A DNA stretch of 64,000 bases from the NCBI GenBank assembly GCA_027627225.1, contig CM051034.1:7912058-7976057 (forward strand). The letters run 5' to 3'. Shown in pieces: positions 24,897 through 37,719 of the stretch. The notes beneath the pieces are model-generated. The model did not search any database. It saw nothing but the letters and a program-made list of their open reading frames with translations, and had not been told where the DNA came from. The position numbers and the translations under genes were made by a program. Positions within the stretch are counted from its first letter, which is position 1. Each line of letters opens with the position of its first letter. Source of the stretch: Congeria kusceri. Lineage: Eukaryota; Mollusca; Bivalvia; Myida; Dreissenidae.

Positions 24897-26133
24897 TTGC
24901 CTGGACAAGGTTTTATGTCAGTTTGATCTTAACCTATAACCCGAGGGCCACAAAATCATTAGGGATCCTCAATAGTTATGACCAATGTACCTACCTGTTT
25001 GAAGAACATAGGTCTAAGTGTTCAGTAGTTATTGCCCAGACAAAGTTTGCATCTACTGGTCAGTTGTTTTGTTTTATCTTCTGGTCAGTTTGATCTTGAC
25101 CTTTGGCCCAATAACCCAAAAATCAATAGGGATCCTCAATAGTCATTACCAACCTACCTACCAAGACTGACGAACCTAGGTCTAAAGGTTGCAAAGTTAT
25201 TGCCCGGACAAGGTTTTACAATTATTGGATGTTATATCTACTATACATTGAATTTTTCCCTGAAACAGGTAAATACATGTAACTCTGTTTGCATATAACA
25301 TACAACATTTAACGCATTACAGATTATGAGATATGAACATTATTGGCGCTAAGAAATCTGAATTAGTAGCCGACAATTTTGATTTTGCAACAAGAATGCC
25401 ATTGTCACAAAGATACGCCCGTCAAAAAAGCATTTTTAGGGGTAAAGATTTAACGACTAAAAAGAGAAAATCCATGCATGCTGGACAAAGATATGCTACG
25501 GACAAAGTGGTAAGGATTGATTTCTTATAATTGACCTTTGACCTTGAATTGCGACATTGACCTTGGACCTAGGGACCTGGTTCTTGCAAGTGAGTCTCAC
25601 CATGCTTATCACTTCTCCTAAGTTATTTGAAAATCCATCCATGCTGGACAAAGATATGCTCCGGACAAAGTGGTAAGGATTGATTTGTTATATTTGACCT
25701 TTAACCTTGTTGTGACCTTGACCTTGGACCTAGGAACCTAGTTCTTGCATGCGAAACTGTGTCTCATCTAGCTTACCACTTCTGCCAAGTTATTAGAAAA
25801 TCCATGCATGCTGGACAAAGATAATTCTCCGCACAAAGTGGTAAGGATTGATTTCTTACGTTTGACCATTGACCTTGAGTTGTGACCCTGACTTTGGACC
25901 TAGGGACCTGGTTCTTGCGCGCGACGCTCTGTCTCACCATGCTTATCACTTCTGATAGGTTATTTAAAAAATCCATCCATGCTTTACAAAGATATGCTCC
26001 GGACAAAGTGTTAAGGATTGATTTCCTATATATTTGACCCTTCGACCTTGAATTATGACCTTGACCTTGGACCTAGGGACCTGGTTCTGGCGCACAACAT
26101 TCCGTCTCATCATGCTTATCACTTCTGCCAAGT

Positions 26134-26746
26134 TACAGTCGAAACGCGATAATACGAATAGTCATGGGAGACACCGATTTGTTCGTAGTATCTCATCTTT
26201 CGGAAATAACGTAATATTCTTACATTTGGTGTTAATTTAATGTCATGTCGTAGCGTTTAAGAACACAAGCACACTTAATAAAGTAATTGCATTTGACAAT
26301 AGCCTTGTATGCCATTGTAAAAAAAATAGAATCCACACACAGCAATTGAACTCGCATTGACATATTATCGGTAAATACGAAAGTCATTTAAGTCAAACGC
26401 ATATCTCGCACTGCATCATTTAGTGGGTTAAAGTGGTAACTAAACTTATTAACAACTATCTTTGTCCATGGTGCAAACAAACTGGCCAGGTGTCTGCCTG
26501 AGCAGAGGTGTGAAATCTTCGTTGAAAAGGTGTTAAAAGTCTCTGTTAAATATGATTCGTAGTATCGCGTTAAAATTTAAATACAGACATTATGATGGGA
26601 CCGCAAAATTAGTTCGTAGTAACGCATTTTTCGTAGTATCTTTTTGTAGTTTAACATATAAGGAAACCAGACAGGACCGGCAGCCTTATTTGTAGTATCC
26701 CATCATTTCGTATTATTGCGATTTGCAGTATCGCGTTTCAACTGTA
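26134..26746 (-). mobile_element. TIR element, copy 2 ('tacagtcgaaacg' family)
   Basis: Ends 'tacagtcgaaacgcgata' and 'tatcgcgtttcaactgta'. Relative to the copy at 12787-13475 it is inverted: its right end carries 'gtagtatcccatcatttcgt'. About 613 bases, no ORF. It sits inside a GACCTT-type unit whose sequence resumes after it. Confidence 0.82.
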
Positions 26747-27060
26747 TTTGAAAATCCATTCATGCTGGACAAAGATATGCTCCGGACAGAGTGGTAGGGA
26801 TTTATTTCCTATATTTGACCTTTGACCATGAATTGTGACCTTGACCTTGGAACCTTATTCTTGTGCGCGACACTCCATCTTACCATGCTTATCACTTCTA
26901 CCAAGTTATTTGAAAATCCATCCATGCTTGACAAAGATATGCTCCGGAAAAAGTGTTAAGGATTTATTTCCTATATTTGATCTTTCACCTTAACTTGTGA
27001 CCGTGACCTTGGACCTGGTTCTTGCGCGCGACACTCCGTCCACTCCCTCCCATCCTCTGC

Positions 27061-28184
27061 TTGGGCATTCCCATAATATGGGCATATAAAAATAACTTAT
27101 TTAGAAAGATTAAAAATATGCTTCATTTTTAAATGTTTTCATCAGCATTTTTTCTAGCCAATTAGAAACTTTTATTGGTATTTTGGCTCCTGTTAGTGCT
27201 AACATCTACATGGAAAAGTCCAATGCAGGGAAAGATCTAGATACAGTAACAGACATTGTGTACATGCAGAAGGTGCCTGAAAAGCAAGCAATATAATGGC
27301 TATATGCAATATTTGCAAGTTGATCAAGAATGGTAGCATCGTCGGAACCCATGTTCATTCAAATACACTATGCTTCTTGATCAGACCCTGGGAGATTAAT
27401 ACTAGCAAAATTTCGTAGTCATGAATAATTAATGAGACATCTCATTGGTCCCGTGTCGAAGTCTGCACACAAATTCAACCAATGAAACAACTTGTTATTA
27501 AAACTGTTACATATAGGCGGTGTTTACCATATGTACTGTTATCCGGTCAATTAAAAGTGGCTTTCCAGATTTCATTTTACGTGTAATTTCGTTGGTCAGC
27601 AGGTTGCTCATCAATATTCATGAAAACAAACTTTTGACAGCCAATTCTCCCACAGTATATAATGTAGTGATAACGGAATATATACCGTGGGTTTCGACGA
27701 TGGATTGCTAGAAAACTGACAAATTTATCATTGCACGTAAGAACATGCATTTGTTCTTTAATCAAAAAAAGGACCTATAACTGGTGTTTCTTGTCTGATC
27801 TCACCCACTATCAAACTCATTCAAGATTATTTAGTCATAAACTGTGCACGTTTGGTTATGACTGCATAAACAATGATTTGTTTACTCCATTTTGTTCATA
27901 AAAAGGGGCAATAACTCTGTTGTGAACTGACTTATCTGGCTTTAATTTTAGGAAAGATGGCCATACTCAGTCCAAGCAAGATTGTCCAAGATTGATATTA
28001 AAATGAAGCATATACCAAGCATACAATAACAATCACTTTTTGTTTTCATCGAGAATAAGTCTTATCTCTGGTGTAACCAATAATATGATGTAACCCCTTA
28101 TCAAACTGATCCAAGATCATAATTATGGTCATACACAAAACAGTGTGCAAGTTTGGACTGTAAGCTAAAAGCTGCACATAGTAT
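27061..28184. other. Intergenic, no feature seen
   Basis: AT-rich sequence with fragments of 'ggggcaataactctg'-type interspersed repeat from about 27770. No gene. Confidence 0.5.
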
Positions 28185-28370
28185 TTCATGTGATGCACAA
28201 TCATTCATGATATATGATATGTGATGCACATAGTATTTCATGTGATGCACAATCATTCATGACATATGATATTGATGCACATAGTATTTCATGTGATGCA
28301 CAATCATTCATGACATATGATATGTGATGCACATAGTATTTCATGTGATGCACAATCATTAATATGATAT
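28185..28370 (+). repeat. Tandem repeat of about 57 bp, 3-4 copies
   Basis: Unit built from 'tgatgcacatagtatttcat' and 'gtgatgcacaatcattcatg', ending 'atatgatat'. Confidence 0.8.
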
Positions 28371-28464
28371 GCCTAATCATTAGTCTTATTTACACTTTAA
28401 GACTTGCAGTGAATTAAATGTTACTTTTTTAATTTTAAGCTTGACTTTTTTAAGAATGGCAAGC

Positions 28465-31400
28465 TATTCTACTCGCTCTGGCGTCGGCGTCCGGGCTAGG
28501 TTAAAGTTTTTTGGTAAGCTAGTTTCTCAGGAAGTACTTGAGGGATTTAATTCAAACTTAAAACACATATTCCCTATATTGAAATGAACCCATAGACCAA
28601 TATATGAACCCACAGACCAATTTTGAATACTCTAGTTAAAAATTTGTCAAAATTATGGGCCTTTTTACTAATGATTGGAATAAGTCCTAAAAATATTTGT
28701 TGATTAATCAGAGCAAAAAGTGACTGATTAATCAAATAATTATGACTAAATATGTGGATTGTTGTTGTTCAGTAGAAATAATTTTTTACCAAGTTTGTAA
28801 ATTTATTGTGTTACACTGGCTCCTATAGTTTAAACAACAAGAGCTGTCAGAGGACAGCGCGCTTGACTATACTTAATTTCAGTTGGTACCTATTTTGGAT
28901 AGTGGAAGGGGCATAAATTTGTTCAAATACAAAACTTTTAAGTGAAGCCTTGTATAGTTTATACATTTTTGGAACAAAAACTTTAACCACAAATCTATGT
29001 AAAAAGTGTGCATAACTCTGTCAAAATACAAAACAGAGTTATTGGTAATGTTGCCCCTGATACTAGAGTTGATGACAAAGGTTATTTAGAAGTTTCAAGT
29101 GAATAACTAATGTAGTTTTGAAGTTAAAAAACTTATGAATATAAACTTTAACCAGAAAATCTATGTGAAAAAAGGGGCATAATTCTGTTAAAATACCTTT
29201 CAGAGTAATGGGTAATGTTGCCCCTGATACTAGAGTTGATGACAAAACTTAGTTCTAAGTTTCAGGTGAATAACTCATGTAGTTTTGAAGTTACCAAACT
29301 TTTGAATATAAACTTTAAACAGACAATCTAAGTGAAAAGGGGGCATAACTCTGTCAAAATACAAAATAGAGTTATGGGTAATGTTATTCCCGATACTAGA
29401 GTTGATGACAAAGGTTAGTTCCAAGTTTCAAGTGAAAAGCTTATGTAGTATTGAAGTTACCAAACTTTTGAATATAAATTTTAACCAGAAAATCTATGTG
29501 GAAAAGGGGCATAAGTCTGTCAAAATACAAAAAGAGGGCCAAAAGGCCCCAGGTCGCTTACCTGAGAGGCTAAGGAATTAAACTGTTCTGAGCAAGTTTT
29601 GTGATGATTGGCCTATAAATGTGGCCTCAAGAATGTTTTAAAGATTTTTGTTCAATTTTTCCATGGTAACCTAGTTATTTTACCCCACATGAACCAGTTT
29701 CGAACATGTCCCAAGATATTATTGAAACAAATGTTCTGAGCAATTTTCAAAAAGATTAGGCAAAACTAGAGTTTGCATATTTTTTTCTATTTGACCTAGT
29801 GACCTAGTTTTTGACCACACATGAGCCATTTTTAAACTCTGTCGAGGTATCATCGGAAGAAAGGATCTGGGGAAGTTTTATGAAGATTGGGTAATAAATG
29901 TGGCCTTTAGAGTGTTCACAAGCTTTTTCAAGTTTTTATTTTACCCATATAAGGAAAACTGTCCCGCCCCATGACGGCCAGTTTTTTTCAGCAGAGTGGA
30001 ACCATTATCAAACTCAGCCAAGATATCAGGAAAACTGCCCCGCCCCCTGGTGGCCATGTTTTTCAAGGGAGCGGAACCATTTTCGAACTCAGCCGAGATA
30101 TTATAAGAACAAAGGTCCTGAGCAAGTTTCATGCTGATTGGGCAAAAAATGTGACTTCTAGAGTGTAAACAAGCTTTTTCTATAGCCACATAAGGAAAAC
30201 TGCGCCGACGCCCTGGCGGCCAAGTTTTTGAAACGAGCGGAACCATTTTTGATCTTGGTCGAGATATCATCAGAACACTGTTCTGACCAAGTTTCATGAA
30301 GATTGGGCAAACAATGTGACTTCTAGAGTGTTAACAAGCTTTTTCTTCAATTTGACCTAGTGATCTACTTTTTGAACCCAGATGACCCAGATTCGAACTC
30401 GGCCGAGATATCATTGGGACAAATGTTCTCAACAAGTTCCATGAAGATTGGGTAAACATGTGACTTCTAGAATGTTAACAAGCTTTTACTTCAATTTGAC
30501 CTAGTGACCTAGTTTTTGATCCCACATGACGCAGATTTGAGCTCGGCCGATATATCATAGGGACAAATGTTCTGACCAAGTTTCATAAAGATTTGGCAAA
30601 AAGTGTGACTTCTAGAGTGTTAACAAGCTTTTCTTCAATTTGACCTAGTGACCTAATTTTTGACCCCACGTGACCCAGATTTGATCTCGGTTGAGATATC
30701 ATTGGGACAAATGTTCTGACCAAGTTTCATGAAGATTGGGCAAAAAATGTTACTTCTAGAGTGTTAACAAGCTTTTTCTGCAATTTGACCTAGTGACCTA
30801 GTTTTTTACCCCACATGTCCCAGATTCAAACCAGGCTGAGATATCATTAAGACAAATATTCTGACCAAGTTTCATAATGACTGGGCAAAAAATGTGACTT
30901 CTACAGTGTTAACAAGCTTTTTCTTCCATTTGAACTAGTGACCTAGTTTATGACCCCACATGGTGCAAATTCGAACTCGTCCGAGATATCATTTGGTCAA
31001 ATGTTCTGACCAAGTTTCATGAAGATTGGCCAATAAATGTGGCCTCTAGAGTGTTAACGAGGTAAATATTGACAATGCACGACGGACGACAGACAAAAGG
31101 CGATCACAAAAGCTCACCATGAGCATGTTGTGCTTAGGTGAGCTAAAAAGAGTTATTGGGAATGTTGCCCCTGATGCTGGAGTTGATGACAAAGGTTAGT
31201 TCCAAGTTTCAAGTTAATAACTTATGTAGTTTTGAAGTTACAAAACTTTTGAATATAAACTTTAACCAGAAAATGTAAGTGAAAATGGGGCATATCTATG
31301 TCAAAATACAATACAGAGTTATGGGGAATGTTACCCCTGATACTGTAGTTAATGACAAAGGTATATTTCAAGTTTCAAGTGAATAACTTATGTAGTTTTG

Positions 31401-31510
31401 AAGTTACAAGACTTTTGAATAAAAACTTTAACCAATTCAGACGCGGACAGGGACGCCGACGCCAGGGGTAGTAGGATAGCTCACCTATTCTTCGAATAGT
31501 TGAGCTAAAA
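28465..31510. repeat. Composite interspersed repeat block
   Basis: It contains repeated 'ggcataactctgtcaaaata' and 'cccctgatactagagttgat' units of about 190 bases. It ends on the right with 'gacgccgacgccaggggtag' and 'ctcacctattcttcgaatag'. The start at 28465-28510 has a related 'ctggcgtcggcgtccgg' in opposite orientation, and an 'agagctgtcagaggacagcg' end lies at 28846. A different element is nested at 29532-31147. Confidence 0.65.
29532..31147 (+). repeat. 'gggccaaaaggccccaggtc' element nested in another repeat
   Basis: Left end 'agagggccaaaaggccccag'; right end 'gagcatgttgtgcttaggtg' followed by agctaaaaa. Same family as 15326-16386. Host-repeat sequence 'ctgtcaaaatacaaaa' stops at the left edge and resumes as 'agagttattgggaatgttgc' at the right, so the insertion interrupted a pre-existing unit. 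Confidence 0.78.
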
Positions 31511-32610
31511 ATGGTTTGAATTTGCAGATTTGCTGTTGTTAAAACACACACAAAAAAAGGAATTTAACTGCTTGACTAAATAAGACAAAAGATTTATTAA
31601 TATTTACATAATAATATTATATCTACAAAGGCACTTTATAGACTAAATGTATAGTGTAAAACAATGACACCCCCTTCACATTGTAGTGATTTGTCGGTTA
31701 TACATGTAATAAATGTAAAAGACATAATGTCTCAAAACTAAACGAAGTATAATTTTTTTTTTAAATAAAGAATTACTTGTTAATACAAGTAGAATGCATT
31801 GCATTTTTTTGATTTTAAACTCACATGCAATAATTTACTTGTGTTATGTATATTACATAAATGATATATGATAAATCATTAACCAATCCATACTAAAATG
31901 CATATAAAATCATGAAAATCCTTTAGTGGACACAATGATAACCTATTAAGGAATGTTATATAGCATTGCATATTGCATTAGATGTACATTTGACCATATG
32001 ATTAATCATATAGCATTGCATATTGCATTAGGTGTACATTTGACTACATGATTAATCAGCCCACCACTACTTTTTACACTTAGAAATTTTACATTCAAGG
32101 CGGGTGCGTCAACTTTTGATTTCCACTCTCTAACTCGATCTATGGATGTTCATACATAGATACCCTAAAGCAACACTTTACATGGGACTGCATTTGGGGT
32201 GGGGTGGATTGGGTAGATTGGGTCAAGGTCTAGCTCACTGTAAATAAAAATAGAAAAAAAAAAGTTTCTGCTCACTAACTCAAAAAAACAAACAAATTAA
32301 AACATTTTAATGAAACTCAATGTATAGATACCGTATAGCGAGAGATTGCATGAGATTGCATATGGAATGGGTGGGGTCAAGGTAAGGTCATTGGTTTGAA
32401 AATTAGAAAAATGCTTTCCACTCAGTAACTCGAGAATGAAATTAACTTTGTTTAATTTAATGGGCCCCTGCTATCCAAACTGTTTGTTTTAGAAAAAATG
32501 CCAGTTACTCTGACAAGTACAAGAAAAGTTGAGTGCGCTGTCCTCAGACAGCTCTGGTTTTTATACAGAGTTATATTGAGTTAAATTTACTGCATGTGAA
32601 TGCAATATTC
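31511..32610. repeat. Intergenic with a local duplication and repeat fragments
   Basis: A direct duplication 'tagcattgcatattgcatta' at about 31961 and 32009; poly-A/T tracts; and 'gcgctgtcctcagacagctc' at 32537, the inverted counterpart of the end at 28846. No gene. Confidence 0.55.
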
Positions 32611-34193
32611 AAGAGGGCCATGATGGCCCAAAGTGCTCACCTGAGTACTGGCAATGACAGAGATCAGCTAAATGTCAAAACCAACAAAATGACCCAAATG
32701 AGACAACCTGATCTGGCAATTCGACAGGTGCAATACAGATGCCTGTCTGGCCTTCTTCTGTAGCTAACCTGGCAATCTACAGGCGATATACAGTCTCATG
32801 CCTGCCCGACCTACTTCTGTTATTTACCTGGCAATTAAATGGCGCAATACAGATGCATTTATGGTCGAAACTGTTGGGACCAAGATGAACCACAAGCAAA
32901 CGATGATATGTTTACCATGCACAATCACACTTTCATTTCACAGAGGTTGACATCCAATCTTTGCAATGGCACATTTTTTAGGTTCAAACATCCAGCTGAA
33001 TTCCATGTACTGTGCTGTGTTCTTATTTCAACAGAACAATAATTAAAACAGTCACAAAAGACAGCAATACAAGACAACTGTCAGCATTATGTATTTCATT
33101 GATTAGGACTATTCAATCAAACAGACAATTGTACTTGATGTATTTCCATTTTATTTGTATTTCAGGTCTTGTAAATGATACTTAGCTCACTGGTTAACAG
33201 CTCAAATACCAAAACTAATTAACTGGTTGCTGAAATACTATCTGCTGCCATCCCAAATGAAAAATGAAGTCTCTATCCTGAACATAGAGACTTCATTTTT
33301 TGCTTCTTTTTCACAAACAAATGGGCAAATAACTTTGTTCTTTATACCCTAATCAGCACAAAACCTTGGTTTATTATGAGATCTTATGGTCATACACAAG
33401 CTTTGCAAGTATTATCAAGATTAGATGTAAAATGAAGTTTCTATGTCTCACTAAGTCCATTTTTTGCAAAGTTTCTCACAAAGAAGGGGAAATAACTCCA
33501 GTGTTCCTGGTTCCATCTGGCCCATCATTGCACCTTGATGAAATCTTATGGTCATACACAAACTGTGTAAGTTTAGTCAACAAGGAATGAAAAGTTAATT
33601 ACTATGGTACTATGGAGACTGAAAGCCAATTTTTGACAAATAATGGAATTTTTTTCACAAACAAGGGATCATAACTCTGGTCTTTCTTGTCTGATCTGTT
33701 CCATTTTGGGAATTGCCAGAGACCTTATGCTCAAACACAAACAGTGCAAGTTGGTAAAGATTAGACAATAAATGAAGTCTCTATACTCCACATTGTCCAT
33801 TTTTTCACACAAACAAGGGGCAATAACTCTGGTGTTTGTAGACCAATCTAAGCCATTTTATTGATTATTTTGAAATATTCAGTTCATGTACATGCTGTGC
33901 AAGTTTGGTCAAATTCAGAGGAAAAATGAACTTTATATGTTGCACAAAGTCCAGTTTGCAGATTTTCTCATGAAAAACGGGCAATAACTCTGGTGTTCAT
34001 GGTCGGACTTGGCCCATTATCTATCCGAGAGTTTATACACAAACTGTGCAAGTTTGGTAAAGATTGAATGAAAGTGAAGTTTGTATCACGTCCACATGCC
34101 CAATTGTTCCCATGCACTATGGATGACGGACAACGCAGGATAGTCCCCCTATACCAATAGCTCATCGAGCATGAAGTGCTCAGGTGAGATGAA
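32611..34193 (+). repeat. 'gggccatgatggcccaaag' element, full-length-looking copy
   Basis: Left end 'aagagggccatgatggccca'; right end 'ccctataccaatagctcatc', then 'tgctcaggtgagatgaaa'. The inside has about 170-base units with 'ggtcatacacaaactgtgca' and 'ggggcaataactctggtgt'. Same family as 38501-40540. Confidence 0.78.
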
Positions 34194-34879
34194 ATGTAAT
34201 GAGAGTGATGCATGGGAAGTCACTTTTATTTTGTTGAACTATAAAAATAGTCCCCAAACTACAAGCCGTTACTTATACATACCATACAAGCAGATATCAG
34301 CAAGTAGCATGGTGCACTCTAAATAGTGTATGAATATTTCTCAATTAGGGAGAAACTGTAAATAAGTGTAGAAGTATTTTTCAATTAAGGAGAAATAATA
34401 AATCAGCTTCAAACATCATGTAAATCCCAATTCAAAAGTAAAAGTCAGTCCAAAAGTTACATGATTAAATGATACTGAATTAACTAAACAGTCCAAAAAC
34501 TACAGAAAATAATTAACCCTTTCAGGCACTAGATCACATGATCTAAATCCTATGTTCTGATTGCTTGATTACAACATGAATTTTAGCTATTGATTGTTGT
34601 TTACATCTTTTTCCTGACTGGATGCAAAGACAGACAGTGGACAATTTTATAGGTCAGAAGCAGGATATCAATGGTTACTATGTGTAATGATGCTGATCTA
34701 AAATAGAAGTATCATGTTGACTCAGAGTGATGTATTGATTTACTGATAAGCAGACTCCACTATCTGGCTTATATCTGTGACTGAGATACAAAGGGAAATA
34801 ACACATTTCTGGCACTTATCTTCATGCTACTTCATTTACCTCCCTTTACCAGGTGAGTTATTCAGGAATAGATGTATTT
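34194..34879. other. Intergenic, no feature seen
   Basis: AT-rich sequence between two copies of the same repeat family. Confidence 0.5.
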
Positions 34880-35127
34880 TCAGGAATAGATGTATTTGGG
34901 GCCAAAAAAGGGACAATAACTCTGGTGTTCCTAGCCGATCGGGCCCATTATTGAACCTGTCCAAGAGTTTATGGTCATACACAAACTGTGCAAGTTTGGT
35001 CAAGATTGAATAAAAAATGTAGTCTTTATCGCGGTAACGGGCAAAATTGTAGACAGCATACGGAAGATGCCGGAGAGGTCCCCTATACCAATAGCTCACC
35101 GAGCACTTCGCGCTCAGGTGAGCTAAA
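34880..35127 (+). repeat. Truncated right end of the 'gggccatgatggccc' family
   Basis: One internal unit ('gggacaataactctggtgtt', 'ggtcatacacaaactgtgca') and an intact right end 'caatagctcaccgagcactt', 'cgcgctcaggtgagctaaaa'. No left end is present. Confidence 0.72.
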
Positions 35128-35185
35128 AAGTAGCTCAATATTTGCCAAGCACTATCAAGTTTGAAGTTATAATGTTAATTTTTTA

Positions 35186-36052
35186 AAGTGGCCTATTCAC
35201 AGATTGACGAATTGACAATTTCCAAAATTTGTGTCACGTATTTCCAAAATAAAAGAATTGTGTATATAAAAGAGCCAAATAGCACTAGTGACATAGAAAT
35301 ATATGTGAAATAATGTTTCCTTAATAAGTAATCATCGGTTGAAATGGATAAACTTTTAAAGTGATTTCAACATGAGACGATTGAATTATTTGTAGTATTT
35401 GTGTTGTTTTAGTTGAAAACATGTTAATCACTTACATAAAGTAAAAAATACATGTACCTGCATATAATATCGACTAGCCGAGTGGTTAGAGCATCAGTCT
35501 TTTGATCCAGAGATTGGGTTCTACAAAACGTTTGTCTTTTCTGATGCCAGTGTTTTTTTTCACCTTTGAGGGCCCTTCAGATGGGGAATTTTGCGGCAAA
35601 AGGAGAATTATGTTTAAAGAAAAGCATTATTACATGTTTCTACTTTGTTATAAAACATTAATCAATTGCTTGACTATAAATGATAACTAAGATTATGCTC
35701 TAACTTGGTTTGATAAAAAATTGCTGGAATTGATTAAAAAAGATTTAAAAAATTCCTCATATCTTGGTCAATTTTTGTCCAATTTTTTTTTGTTTTCATT
35801 TTTTTTTCAAAATAAAGCTGACATTCTGAAGGGAATTTTAAGGTAAATGTAGGGAAAAAAATATATACGTTTTTTTAGCAGGCGAATTGGGCCGAAATTT
35901 CGGCCCCAAATTGGTTCTAAGAAAACACGGGATGCTTAAATGTTCTTGTTATAATTCTTGTTCTCTTTTGCTTGTGTTTTTCAAGTTAAAATGTTTTATG
36001 GCCTATTTCAACAGTACAATAGTCAATAATCTGCAAATAAGTCCCTTTAAGG
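35186..36052. mobile_element. TIR-like element with tRNA-like segment, relative of 38391-40904
   Basis: The left end 'ttaaagtggcctattcacag' and right end 'aagtccctttaa' correspond to the 'ttaaagggacctgttcacag' ends at 38391 and 40904. A tRNA-like piece at 35471-35525 ('gactagccgagtggttagag', 'tcttttgatccag') is shared in position with one at 40556-40632. Degenerate; no ORF. Confidence 0.5.
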
Positions 36053-36207
36053 ATGAGTAGAATTTAGATTTCTCTAGATTATTTTATTTTTTTATTATTA
36101 TTTAAAAAATGCTTACATAAAGACGTAGATTGATCAATCAAAGATGTTTATGCAGCATATTTTAATTTATTTTAAGTAAAAAAAAATCAAACACTATACA
36201 CATTTTT

Positions 36208-37075
36208 AGACTGTTTGCGGAAGCCTACGGTCTTTTGAGAGGGTAATTTCCAAAACAGGTATCGCGAAAAACTACTTCTTTTCTTTGCAGGCTATTAGTC
36301 AGTAAATCGAAACAAGAAAGGGTCCTTCTTCAAAACAGCAAAAATTGTACACCAGTTTTCTTACATTTTAATCATTCAAAGATAATGTATGTAATATGTA
36401 TTATAATGTGTATATCATTTGATTTATTATAATTTCACTTTGTAAAAAAGGTCAATTTATAAAAAAAAAAGTAACTTTAAACTAATGACACCCCTACTTT
36501 TGCGTTTTACTTGTAAGTAACGGAAATATTCAACTGAGTGTCCTGAAATTAGACCACCAAATTAATGCGCTACATCGGTTATTTTTGACTTGTTGTGAAA
36601 GTGTTTTTTCTTGTTACTAATTCTCATTCTGAATATTTTGACAACAAATTACCGCAATTTATAAATTTTAAATAGTACTATGGAAAATTGAGAGCTTGCA
36701 ACATATGACCTACTTTTGACTTAGTAGGCTACAAATATCTATAAATAAACATGTTTATTTATGGGTCTTTTGCTAAGAAGCACTAACAATCGATGCGCCT
36801 AACTGCTATCCTTCATCGGTTATTCTGGCACATTACAGATTGACTTGTATATTATTCTGTTTGCATTAGATAATTAGCTTGAAAAAAATATTGTATCGTT
36901 ACTTACAAATGAGTTTTTATTTTGATGTCGTATACTATAGAAGAAGACTCTGAAGAGGACACATTATAAAGTTTAAAGGTGGGAAATTGAACTTCATTCA
37001 AACAAATGTTTCCTTTCTAGCACTCATGATTCACATGCTTTTAGTTTCTTTTGCCTCCAGCAGTCTTTCTACACT
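36208..37075 (-). mobile_element. Inverted copy of the 13.8-15.0 kb repeat
   Basis: It reads in opposite orientation to 13846-15040, with shared 'tcacatgcttttagtttctt', 'tgacctacttttgactta' and 'ctttcttgtttcg'-type segments and the closing 'cagcagtctttct'. It ends about 460 bases before the SPEF1 start codon. Confidence 0.58.
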
Positions 37076-37535
37076 ATCAGCGTTTTGATTTATGCTTCCC
37101 TGCGTATCACTGGACATTTTCTTAGTAAGGGGTGTAACTCTGTTCGTTTTTTTAACGCCACATTCAAAAGTTGAGAGAACTGTGGTGATTTTATTTGTAG
37201 AAATAGATTTACGTCAAAATATTCCAAGAAATATGAGAAAACAATAGATTCATGTGTGTACCTTTGTATAAAATTTGCGTAATTATATGTGTATGGGTAA
37301 AAATAACCCCATATACTGATCTCAGCTTCTGATTCGCATGATAGACCAGTTGCGTACTGTTAACTTAAGTAAGTACGATGTGCAGGTGCTCCAGATGAAT
37401 TATGGGAAGCCTCGTTACCGAAATAAACAAATGTCCGACCAGTGTTTTGTTGAAAATATTTTGTCTGTTACTTGGGATTTCTATATAAATTTAATTTAAA
37501 CGTAAACGTTAATTGTATGTGTGTGCCTTTTATAA
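37076..37535 (+). promoter_or_regulatory. Presumed SPEF1 promoter and 5' UTR
   Basis: AT-rich sequence between the repeat and the first ATG. A loose X-box-like site is noted separately. No reliable core promoter motif can be assigned. Confidence 0.35.
37414..37428 (+). promoter_or_regulatory. Weak X-box-like site upstream of SPEF1
   Basis: About 120 bases before the start codon, GTTACC followed by three bases and ATAAAC resembles an RFX X-box half-site pair with one mismatch in the second half. RFX factors drive many ciliary genes, so the position is suggestive, but a match this loose can arise by chance. Confidence 0.2.
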
Positions 37536-37719
37536 ATGGACAAAATGGCATCAAAGACTAAAGGTGTTAAAGCTCCGAAAGTTACAGAAGAACAGCGAGT
37601 TCAAGAAAAAATGGAGGAACCACTTGATGAGCAAGAATTGGAATCGTTGTATGCCTGGGTCGACAGCATTCCATTGTCACGACCAAAACGGAATATCAGT
37701 AGAGATTTTGCAGATGGAG
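37536..37719 (+). CDS. SPEF1: SPEF1 coding exon 1 (start of CH domain)
   Basis: A Lys-rich leader is followed by EQELESLYAWVDSIPLSR and the PKRNISRDFADG motif, nearly identical to human SPEF1. It ends one base into the next codon, before a GTTATT donor (phase 1). Start is either 37536 or 37545; the latter has A at -3 and G at +4. Confidence 0.93.

Larger units (their letters stand above)
24480..27060 (+). repeat. GACCTT-type repeat block, about 145-base units
   Basis: Recurring 'tgaccttgaccttggaccta', 'gggacctggttcttgcg', 'atgcttatcacttctgcca' and 'ccatgctggacaaagatatg'. The block is interrupted by a SINE (24640-24896) and a TIR element (26134-26746). The short ORFs inside are repeat-derived. 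Confidence 0.78.

Noticed and set aside
36054..37535. Another gene between the two main genes
   Set aside because: Only an interspersed repeat and AT-rich flank; no exon with plausible borders.
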